DNA of 5,352 nucleotides, from contig CAIPWG010000360.1 in assembly GCA_903868655.1 (NCBI GenBank), positions 1 to 5,352 of the forward strand, given 5' to 3'. This DNA comes from an uncultured Sphingomonadales bacterium (GTDB taxonomy: Bacteria > Pseudomonadota > Alphaproteobacteria > Sphingomonadales > Sphingomonadaceae). Shown piece after piece: positions 1-5,352 of the stretch; position 1 is the first letter of the stretch, and every line of letters begins with the position of its first letter. The notes beneath the pieces were generated by a model. It worked only from the letters and a program-made list of their open reading frames with translations. It searched no databases and had not been told where the DNA came from. The position numbers were made by a program, and so were the translations under genes.

Positions 1-669
1 TATCTATGGATCTTTGCCAAGTCGGTGCTGTTTGCAACCGCGACCACGGCGATCTGCCTGATCATCGGATTTCCCTATGCGCTGGTCATGACTTTTGCCT
101 CGATGCGCGCCAAAATCCTCCTGCTTCTGGCAATCATGCTGCCATTCTGGACCAACCTGCTGGTACGCACTTATGCGCTGATGGCGGTGATGCGCACCGA
201 AGGTTGGATCAACGATGGCCTGGGCCTGATCGGGCTGGGCCCGTTCGAGATGCTCCACACCAATTTCGCGGTCGTCGTTGGCCTGGTCTATGTCCATCTG
301 CCGTTCCTTGTTCTGCCCCTGTTTTCCTCGCTCGACCGGCTTGATCGTTCATTGATCGAGGCCAGTCTCGATTTGGGCGCCGGGCATCTGCGCACGATTT
401 TTCACGTCGTAATCCCGATTGTCTGGCCGGGGATTCTTTCGGCGCTGCTGTTGTGCTTCATTCCTGCGCTCGGCTCTTACCTGACGCCAGACTTGCTCGG
501 CGGGACCGACAGCCAGATGATCGCCAGCGTGATCGAGCGCCAGTTCAAACGTGCCAATGACTGGCCTTTCGGTGCGGCGCTGTCATTCATGCTGATGTAT
601 CTGACTTTGGCGGCGATGGCATGGCGCGCGCTGGCCGAGCGCCGCGCAGCGCGGCGCGAGGCGCACTGA
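1..669 (+). CDS. potB: Spermidine/putrescine ABC transporter permease, PotB-like (5' partial)
   Basis: This is an inner-membrane permease subunit of a polyamine ABC importer; with its PotC-type partner it forms the transmembrane channel. The frame is open from base 1, so the gene starts before the window. The GTG at 25 is very probably an internal valine, because the preceding codons (YLWIFAKS) continue the first visible membrane segment. The 222 visible residues hold about five hydrophobic segments: about 9-33, 39-62, 89-110, 137-160 and 192-210. The cytoplasmic EAA loop that docks on the ATPase is at bases 358-417 (EASLDLGAG, then a VIP end). The stretches NFAVVVGLVYVHLPFLVLPL and RANDWPFGAALS match PotB/PotH closely. 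Against the roughly 275 residues of E. coli PotB, some 50 N-terminal residues, including the first membrane helix, are missing upstream. Only one base separates the stop from the next ATG. A PotH (putrescine-specific) assignment is equally possible from sequence alone. Confidence 0.93.
   Translation, partial: YLWIFAKSVLFATATTAICLIIGFPYALVMTFASMRAKILLLLAIMLPFWTNLLVRTYALMAVMRTEGWINDGLGLIGLGPFEMLHTNFAVVVGLVYVHLPFLVLPLFSSLDRLDRSLIEASLDLGAGHLRTIFHVVIPIVWPGILSALLLCFIPALGSYLTPDLLGGTDSQMIASVIERQFKRANDWPFGAALSFMLMYLTLAAMAWRALAERRAARREAH
639..657 (+). repeat. GC-only inverted repeat (hairpin) at the potB end
   Basis: GCGCCGCGC (639-647) and GCGCGGCGC (649-657) are exact reverse complements around a single A. 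In RNA this would fold as a stem of about 7-8 base pairs with a 3-5 nt loop. It sits in the codons for the Arg/Ala-rich potB tail and ends directly before GAGG (658-661), the likely ribosome binding site of potC. No T-run follows, so it is not a Rho-independent terminator. A role in translation or mRNA stability at the junction is inference; chance in GC-rich coding DNA is a real alternative. Confidence 0.5.
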
Positions 670-670
670 C

Positions 671-1525
671 ATGGCGCTGTTCGTCAAAAAACGGACCACC
701 ATGAGCCCGCTCGATTATGCCGGGCGCTGGCCTCTGCGACTATGGGTCGCAGGCGTAATGGTGTTTCTTTATCTGCCGCTTGCCAGCCTGATCCTGTTCA
801 GTTTCAACAATTCCAAACGCACGATCCGCTGGGAAGGGTTCACGGTTGACTGGTATGCGCGCCTCGCAAACGATGACGCGCTGATCAGTGCCTTTGCCAA
901 TTCGTTGACAATCGCCGCCCTGTCGACTGCCGTCAGTGTGGTGCTGGGCGCGATGGCGGCGATTGCGCTCTGGCGATTCCGTTTTCCGGGCAAAGGCGCG
1001 TTCGATGGCATGATTACTTTGCCAATCGTGGTGCCCGAGATCTGCATGGGCGTGGCGATGCTCGTATTTTTCGGCACGATCGCGCCCTGGCCACGCGATC
1101 TGGTCTGGCCGTTCGATCTGGGCGCGATCACGATTGCGCACATCACATTCAGCTTTCCGTTTGTCACGGTGGTGGTGCGCGCGCGGCTCGCCTCGTTCAA
1201 CCGCGAGATGGAAGAAGCCGCGCGTGACCTGGGCGCAAGCGAATTGCGCGCGATGCGCGACATCCTGCTGCCGCATATGCGCCCTGCGCTGATTGCAGGT
1301 GCATTGCTGGCGTTTACACTCAGCCTTGATGATTTCGTCATCACGTTTTTCACCGCCGGGCCCAACACGGTGACCTTTCCTGTCAAAATTTATTCGATGG
1401 TGCGGTTTTCGGTAACGCCTGAAGTCAATGCGGCCTCAACCGTGTTGATGGCGATTACCGTGGTGCTGACGTTGATCGGGATGAGACTGCAAGGCTCCGA
1501 CATGGCCAAGGCAAAAGGCGTTTGA
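671..1525 (+). CDS. potC: Spermidine/putrescine ABC transporter permease, PotC-like
   Basis: This is the second inner-membrane permease subunit, pairing with the upstream PotB-like protein. Its 284 residues are a little more than E. coli PotC (about 264). Six hydrophobic segments are visible at roughly 24-46, 78-100, 114-136, 152-172, 204-226 and 254-272. The EAA loop for ATPase contact lies at 181-201 (EEAARDLGASELRAMRDILL, then P). Family-typical stretches are the external FNNSKRTIRWEGFTVDWY (45-62), LSLDDFVITFFTAGP (217-231) and FPVKIYSMVRFSVTPEVNA (236-254). ATG at 671 has GAGG nine bases upstream; an in-frame ATG at 701 has GGA five bases upstream and would drop ten residues, so the start is not settled. 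The start at 671 lies one base after the potB stop, which fits translational coupling. The stop is shared with the ATPase start (TGATG). A PotI name would also fit. Confidence 0.95.
   Translation: MALFVKKRTTMSPLDYAGRWPLRLWVAGVMVFLYLPLASLILFSFNNSKRTIRWEGFTVDWYARLANDDALISAFANSLTIAALSTAVSVVLGAMAAIALWRFRFPGKGAFDGMITLPIVVPEICMGVAMLVFFGTIAPWPRDLVWPFDLGAITIAHITFSFPFVTVVVRARLASFNREMEEAARDLGASELRAMRDILLPHMRPALIAGALLAFTLSLDDFVITFFTAGPNTVTFPVKIYSMVRFSVTPEVNAASTVLMAITVVLTLIGMRLQGSDMAKAKGV
1513..1518 (+). promoter_or_regulatory. Shine-Dalgarno-like site that decides the potA start
   Basis: AAAAGG lies inside the last potC codons and ends six bases before ATG 1525. This spacing supports ATG 1525 over the in-frame TTG at 1522, which would be only three bases away. 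Confidence 0.55.
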
Positions 1526-2604
1526 TGCTGATCCGGTTTGAAAATGTCACCAAACGGTTTGGGCGCTTTGTCGCGGTCGACAATGTCAGCCTCGATATCG
1601 CGGCGGGCGAGTTCTTTTCGCTGCTCGGCCCTTCGGGTTGTGGCAAGACGACGCTGCTGCGCATGCTGGCGGGCCTGGAAATCCCGAGCGAAGGCCGCAT
1701 TCTGATTGATGGCGTCGATATGACCGGGGTTCCCCCCAACCGCCGCCCGGTCAACATGGTGTTTCAGTCTTACGCGGTGTTTCCGCATATGAGCGTGGCG
1801 GACAATGTCGCCTACGGGCTGAAAATCGACAGGGTTCCGCGCGACGAACGCGACGCCCGCGTGGCCGAGGCGCTGGCGCTGGTCAAACTGGATGCCTTTG
1901 CCCGGCGCCGCCCGGATCAGCTATCGGGCGGGCAACGTCAGCGTGTGGCGCTCGCACGCGCCCTGGTGAAACGCCCCAAGGTTCTGCTGCTGGATGAGCC
2001 GCTGTCGGCGCTCGATGCCAAACTGCGTGATGCCATGCGTGGCGAACTGGCCGCGATCCAGCGCGAAGTCGGCGTGACATTCGTGATGGTCACCCACGAT
2101 CAGGACGAGGCGCTGGCACTGGCCAGCCGCTGCGCGCTGATGAACGCAGGCACTTTGCAACAGGTCGCCAGCCCCGGTGATTTGTACGAATACCCGACCA
2201 ACCGCTTCGTCGCCGACTTCATCGGCACGATCAACCTGTTTGAAGGACGTGTATCGGCACACGGCAGGGTGACGACGCCGGCGCTCAACGCCCCATTGGA
2301 GGTTTTGACCGCGGCTCACCAAGTGGTCGGCGCGAAAGTGTGGGTCGGCGTGCGGCCCGAAAAGATTACCATGACCCCTGCCGGGGCCCCCCACCCCCAC
2401 AATCCTGCCAATGCCACGCAAGGTACCATCATCATCAGCGCCTATCTCGGCGCGGTCACCATGTACGACATTCGCACCCCGGCGGGCACGCTGATCAAAG
2501 TGACCGCTCCCAATGGCACCCGCACGGCGGGGCCGGCATTGGCGACGGGCAGCGAAGTCTGGCTGCAGTGGACGGCTGCCGCCTCGGTCGTGCTCGACGA
2601 TTAA
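1525..2604 (+). CDS. potA: Spermidine/putrescine ABC transporter ATP-binding protein, PotA-like
   Basis: This cytoplasmic ATPase powers the PotBC-type permeases. It has 359 residues from ATG 1525, near the usual size (E. coli PotA about 378). All nucleotide-binding motifs are intact: Walker A GPSGCGKTT (35-43), Q-loop Gln81 in VFQSYAVFPHM, signature LSGGQRQR (133-140), Walker B VLLLDEP with catalytic Glu158, D-loop SALD (161-164) and switch His191 in VTHDQDEAL. The stretch YEYPTNRFVADFIGTINLFE (221-240) leads into a C-terminal TOBE-type domain (about 240-350) carrying VGVRPEKI (274-281), as in the CUT1/polyamine ATPase group. The ATG overlaps the potC stop by one base, which suggests coupled translation. 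The segment PAGAPHPHNPANATQ (285-299) is a Pro/Ala/His/Asn-rich linker over a C-rich DNA run and probably a surface loop. The ATPase family also serves other substrates, so the polyamine call rests on the permeases and the downstream enzymes. PotG is an alternative name. Confidence 0.95.
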   Translation: MLIRFENVTKRFGRFVAVDNVSLDIAAGEFFSLLGPSGCGKTTLLRMLAGLEIPSEGRILIDGVDMTGVPPNRRPVNMVFQSYAVFPHMSVADNVAYGLKIDRVPRDERDARVAEALALVKLDAFARRRPDQLSGGQRQRVALARALVKRPKVLLLDEPLSALDAKLRDAMRGELAAIQREVGVTFVMVTHDQDEALALASRCALMNAGTLQQVASPGDLYEYPTNRFVADFIGTINLFEGRVSAHGRVTTPALNAPLEVLTAAHQVVGAKVWVGVRPEKITMTPAGAPHPHNPANATQGTIIISAYLGAVTMYDIRTPAGTLIKVTAPNGTRTAGPALATGSEVWLQWTAAASVVLDD

Positions 2605-2653
2605 AACACGCGCGCTGTCCGATTGACCGGCGCGGCCCGCAAGCGTAGTTCTG

Positions 2654-3991
2654 ATGGCAATGTTGTATTCTCGATCCATCGAGAGGGCAGGTCCGAGCGG
2701 CGAAGAGACTGGCCGCTTTCCACGCTCCTATTATGCCGCAACGATCGATCGCCAGATCGACGCCCCGGCGCTGGAGAGCGATGCGACGAGCGACCATTGC
2801 ATTATCGGCGGCGGCTTTACCGGACTGGGCGCGGCGCTTGCGCTGGCCCGCGCCGGGCAGACTGTGCGGCTGATCGAGGCAGGCCCGATCGGCTGGGGTG
2901 CGTCGGGTCGCAACGGCGGGCAAGTGCATGTCGGCTGGCAGCAGGATTTGCCCTGGTTTGAACAGCGGCTGGGCCATGCGAAGGCCACTGCGCTGTGGCA
3001 GGCAGCCCTTGCCGCCCGCACGCATCTGGACGGCATATTGGATTGGGCGGCAGACCGTTGCGATTTTCGCCCCGGCCTGATCCACGCCGACCATCGGCGC
3101 GGCGATGTCGCACAAACCCATGCGCATGTGGCGAAGATGCGGGAAGATTGGGGATATGACAGCCTGACCGCGCTCGACCGCGACAGTTTGCGCGCGCTTG
3201 TCGATAGCCCCGGCTACCATGGTGGCAGCCTCGACAGTCGCGGTGGCCATCTCCATCCGCTGAAACTGGCGCACACGATGGCGCGTGCGGCGCAAGACGC
3301 CGGTGCGGTGATCCACCAACACAGCCCCTGCACCGCGCTCACCCCCGATGCCGACGGCTGGCGCATAACCACCCCGCGGGGCACCATCCGCGCTGGCCGC
3401 GTGCTCGATGCCACAGGCGCCTACGCCCGGGCGCTGCTGCCGCAAACCGATGCGCGCGTATTGCCGATCAACAATTATATCGCCACGACCGCGCCGCTTG
3501 ATCCCGAGCTTGCCACAAGCCTGATCCGCAATGGCGCGGCGGTGTCGGATTCGCGGTTTGTGGTCTATTACTTCCGCCTGACGCCCGATCATCGTCTGCT
3601 GTTTGGCGGGGGAGAGACGTATGGCTACCGCATGCCGCACGATCTGGCTGCCTTTGTGCGGCCGCATATGGAGGCGGTGTTTCCGCAATTGGCAGGCGTC
3701 GCAATTGATCATGCCTGGGGCGGGACACCGGCCATCTCGCCCAATCGCCTGCCCTTTGTCATCGAACCGCGCGCAGGTCTCTATGCCGCCAACGGATTTT
3801 CAGGCGTGGGCGTAGTGCTGGCGCCGTGGCTGGGCGATGCTGTCGGCCGCGCCATGGCGGGCGAGGCCAATCCGGAGTATGATCTGGTCCGGCGGTTGCC
3901 AAGTCCTCGTTTTCCCGGGGGGTCTTGGCTGCGATGGCCGACACAGGCCCTGGCCATGCGTTTCATGGCGCTGCGTGATCGGTTTTCCTGA
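2654..3991 (+). CDS. puuB: FAD-dependent oxidoreductase, PuuB-like gamma-glutamylputrescine oxidase
   Basis: This is a DAO-fold flavoenzyme, probably soluble, with no signal peptide or membrane segment seen. PuuB oxidises gamma-glutamylputrescine to gamma-glutamyl-gamma-aminobutyraldehyde, releasing ammonia and hydrogen peroxide. It has 445 residues (E. coli PuuB about 426). The family-typical PRSYYAAT (23-30) precedes the Rossmann dinucleotide motif GGGFTG (52-57), with Glu75 as the likely ribose-binding acid. GWGASGRNGGQ (80-90) is the characteristic PuuB/OrdL stretch. FGGGE (317-321), WGGTPAISPNRLPFV (355-369) and the C-terminal FAD-contacting block NGFSGVGVVLAPWLGDAVG (380-398) complete the fold. 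The start is uncertain: ATG 2654 has no convincing Shine-Dalgarno site, and ATG 2660 is also in frame. About 22 residues before PRSYYAAT look non-conserved. It follows potA by 49 bases and precedes the PuuA-like ligase that would supply its substrate. Relatives act on other amines or amino acids, so the exact substrate is inferred from context. Confidence 0.88.
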   Translation: MAMLYSRSIERAGPSGEETGRFPRSYYAATIDRQIDAPALESDATSDHCIIGGGFTGLGAALALARAGQTVRLIEAGPIGWGASGRNGGQVHVGWQQDLPWFEQRLGHAKATALWQAALAARTHLDGILDWAADRCDFRPGLIHADHRRGDVAQTHAHVAKMREDWGYDSLTALDRDSLRALVDSPGYHGGSLDSRGGHLHPLKLAHTMARAAQDAGAVIHQHSPCTALTPDADGWRITTPRGTIRAGRVLDATGAYARALLPQTDARVLPINNYIATTAPLDPELATSLIRNGAAVSDSRFVVYYFRLTPDHRLLFGGGETYGYRMPHDLAAFVRPHMEAVFPQLAGVAIDHAWGGTPAISPNRLPFVIEPRAGLYAANGFSGVGVVLAPWLGDAVGRAMAGEANPEYDLVRRLPSPRFPGGSWLRWPTQALAMRFMALRDRFS

Positions 3992-4018
3992 CCTCGCCCG
4001 GCGCCGCACCCTTTTGAT

Positions 4019-4023
4019 GGAAG
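4019..4023 (+). promoter_or_regulatory. Shine-Dalgarno site for the puuA-like gene
   Basis: GGAAG is seven bases before ATG 4031, a normal spacing, and supports that start. The 39-base junction around it shows no terminator-like stem with a T-run. Confidence 0.55.
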
Positions 4024-4030
4024 CCCCACT

Positions 4031-5352
4031 ATGACCGAAGTTTTTGCCGAATGGATCCGCAGCAGAGGGATCAGCGAAGTGGAATGTCTGGTGCCCGACA
4101 TAAACGGTGTGGTGCGCGGCAAAGTGTTCCCCGCTGACAAATTCATCTCGTCGGTTGGCAGCATGAGCTTGCGCCTGCCGTCGAGCGTGTTTTCCGTGAC
4201 GATCACGGGCAATTATGCCGATACCGATGCCGACGATTTTTTGTATCGCGATCCCGACGTGTCCTTGCGCCCCGATATCCGGTCGATCTGCGTCGCCCCG
4301 GGGTTTCGCACCCCGACCGCGTTCGTTGTGGCCGATGCGCTGCACCGCGATGGATCGCCGTTTGAAATTGCGCCGCGTTATGTCTTGCAACGCGTGCTCG
4401 ACAAGTTTGCCGAGATCGGCTGGACGATGGTCGTGGCGCCCGAGCTGGAATTTTATCTGACCGAGATCAATTCCGATCCCGATCTGCCGATTGTGCCCCC
4501 GCGTGGCCGTTCAGGCCGCGCTGAAAGCTCGCCGCAGCCCTATGGCCTTGAGTCAGTTACAGAATTTGAAGACATCATCGAAGAGATTTACGACAATTCG
4601 GAAATCGCCTCGCTGCAACTCGATACGATGATCCACGAAAGCGGCACCGCACAGCTGGAAATCAATTTCAACCATGGCGAGCCGGTCGCCCTGTGTGACC
4701 AGGTGACGATTTTCAAACGCATTGTCCGCCAGGTCGCCTTGAAACACGGCGTCTATGCCACATTCATGGCCAAGCCGATGGAAACCCAGCCGGGCAGCGC
4801 AATGCACCTGCATATCTCGGCGCAAGACGACCGGGGTCGCAACCTGTTTGGCACCGACGCTGGCATCACGCAGGAATTCCGCCATTTTGTTGGCGGTTTG
4901 CAGCGCTACTTGCCCGAAATTGCGCCACTGTTTGCGCCCAACGTCAATTCGTTCCGGCGGATGCGCCCGGCGCACAGCGCGCCAATCAATGTGCAATGGG
5001 GGCATGACAACCGCAGCTGCGGCTTGCGCATCCCGACGTCTGCACCGCAGAACACGCGGATCGAAAATCGCCTGCCCGGCGCCGATGCCAATCCCTATAT
5101 TGCCATTGCCGCCACACTGGCCGCCGGTTTTCTGGGCCTGCGCGACCGCATCGAGCCACTGCCACTGATCACCAGCAATGCTTATCTCGAAGAGCGCACT
5201 CTGCCCCGCACGCTCGATTGTGCGCTGAAACAGATGCTGGCCTGCGACCCCGTCGCCGAATTGTTGGGCGAAGGGTTCATCCGCGCGTTCTACGAAATCA
5301 AGCTGAACGAGCTGGGCGCCTACGACGAAGTGATCAGCTCGTGGGAACGCGA
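4031..5352 (+). CDS. puuA: Glutamine-synthetase-family ligase, PuuA-like gamma-glutamylputrescine synthetase (3' partial)
   Basis: This cytoplasmic ligase would join the gamma-carboxyl of glutamate to putrescine with ATP, the first step of the Puu route. The frame is open to the window end: 440 full codons and two extra bases. It ends in SSWER; relatives usually finish within about ten residues of this point, so the gene is nearly complete. GS-fold signs in order: NGVVRGKVFP (25-34) in the beta-grasp part; metal-binding Glu138/Glu140 in APELEFYL; HESGTAQLEINFNHGE (202-217) with Glu203 and Glu210; the ATP-site signature KPMETQPGSAMHLHIS (248-263) with His259; NRSCGLRIP (327-335); and ENRLPGADANPYIAIAA (345-361) with Glu345 and Arg347, matching the conserved Glu/Arg pair of GS. 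The catalytic set appears intact. The PuuA class is favoured over housekeeping GlnA by the HESGTAQLEINF form, the short C-terminus and the neighbours. Relatives in this class glutamylate other amines (for example ethanolamine or isopropylamine), so the substrate is inferred. Confidence 0.9.
   Translation, partial: MTEVFAEWIRSRGISEVECLVPDINGVVRGKVFPADKFISSVGSMSLRLPSSVFSVTITGNYADTDADDFLYRDPDVSLRPDIRSICVAPGFRTPTAFVVADALHRDGSPFEIAPRYVLQRVLDKFAEIGWTMVVAPELEFYLTEINSDPDLPIVPPRGRSGRAESSPQPYGLESVTEFEDIIEEIYDNSEIASLQLDTMIHESGTAQLEINFNHGEPVALCDQVTIFKRIVRQVALKHGVYATFMAKPMETQPGSAMHLHISAQDDRGRNLFGTDAGITQEFRHFVGGLQRYLPEIAPLFAPNVNSFRRMRPAHSAPINVQWGHDNRSCGLRIPTSAPQNTRIENRLPGADANPYIAIAATLAAGFLGLRDRIEPLPLITSNAYLEERTLPRTLDCALKQMLACDPVAELLGEGFIRAFYEIKLNELGAYDEVISSWER

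Noticed and set aside
25..27. GTG as the true start of the first permease
   Set aside because: The frame is open to base 1, the upstream codons fit the membrane segment, and a start here would remove the first helix of the PotB fold.
769..1386. 205-codon open frame on the - strand opposite potC
   Set aside because: It is the mirror of a well-supported membrane protein; its basic, motif-free translation is a compositional by-product.
2605..2653. Terminator or sigma70 promoter in the potA-puuB gap
   Set aside because: There is no clean stem followed by a T-run. TTGACC at 2623-2628 has no acceptable -10 box at 16-18 bases; the nearest TATTCT (2665) is too far and lies inside the gene.
1921..2679. 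252-codon open frame on the - strand opposite the ATPase
   Set aside because: It is antisense to intact ABC motifs, its Arg/Gly-rich translation has no domain signs, and it has no supporting start context.
2495..3712. 405-codon open frame on the - strand opposite the oxidase
   Set aside because: It lies antisense to a clearly recognised flavoenzyme. Its translation is rich in Arg, His, Gln and Ala with no recognisable motif, as expected for a shadow frame in GC-rich DNA.
3992..4030. Terminator or promoter in the puuB-puuA gap
   Set aside because: The GGCGCC palindrome and short TTTT run are not arranged as a terminator, and no -35/-10 pair is visible in 39 bases.
4553..5168. Overlapping frames on both strands inside the ligase gene (4553-5005 on -, 4755-5168 on +)
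   Set aside because: Both lie within the continuous glutamine-synthetase-family frame, which carries all catalytic motifs; their translations are low in recognisable structure.

Overview
The window holds one tightly packed set of five genes, all on the + strand, with no RNA gene, mobile element, CRISPR array or long non-coding stretch. It reads as the middle of a polyamine uptake and catabolism operon. The DNA is GC-rich with strong G/C preference at third codon positions. The protein sequences look proteobacterial, most likely an alphaproteobacterium of the sphingomonad type, but that assignment is an impression from sequence style and is not proven by a marker gene.

Positions 1-2604 encode three parts of a spermidine/putrescine-type ABC importer. 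These are a PotB-like permease whose 5' end lies before the window, a PotC-like permease beginning one base after the potB stop, and a PotA-like ATPase whose ATG overlaps the potC stop (TGATG). The periplasmic substrate-binding protein (PotD/PotF type) that this importer needs is not in the window and is most simply expected upstream.

Positions 2654-5352 encode two enzymes of the gamma-glutamylated putrescine route. The first is a PuuB-like FAD-dependent oxidase. The second is a PuuA-like glutamine-synthetase-family ligase that is still open at the window end and seems to lack only its last few residues. Known biochemistry of the families suggests this order of events: the importer brings in the polyamine, PuuA couples it to glutamate using ATP, and PuuB oxidises the gamma-glutamyl amine to the aldehyde. 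The later enzymes, aldehyde dehydrogenase PuuC and hydrolase PuuD, and the regulator PuuR are not in the window.

The short junctions (1 base, a 1-base overlap, 49 bases, 39 bases) and the absence of a convincing terminator or promoter favour one transcript. The points most worth checking are the amine specificity of the locus, a near-perfect GC hairpin at the potB/potC junction, and the weak translation start of the oxidase. I found no evidence of a previously undescribed system here.
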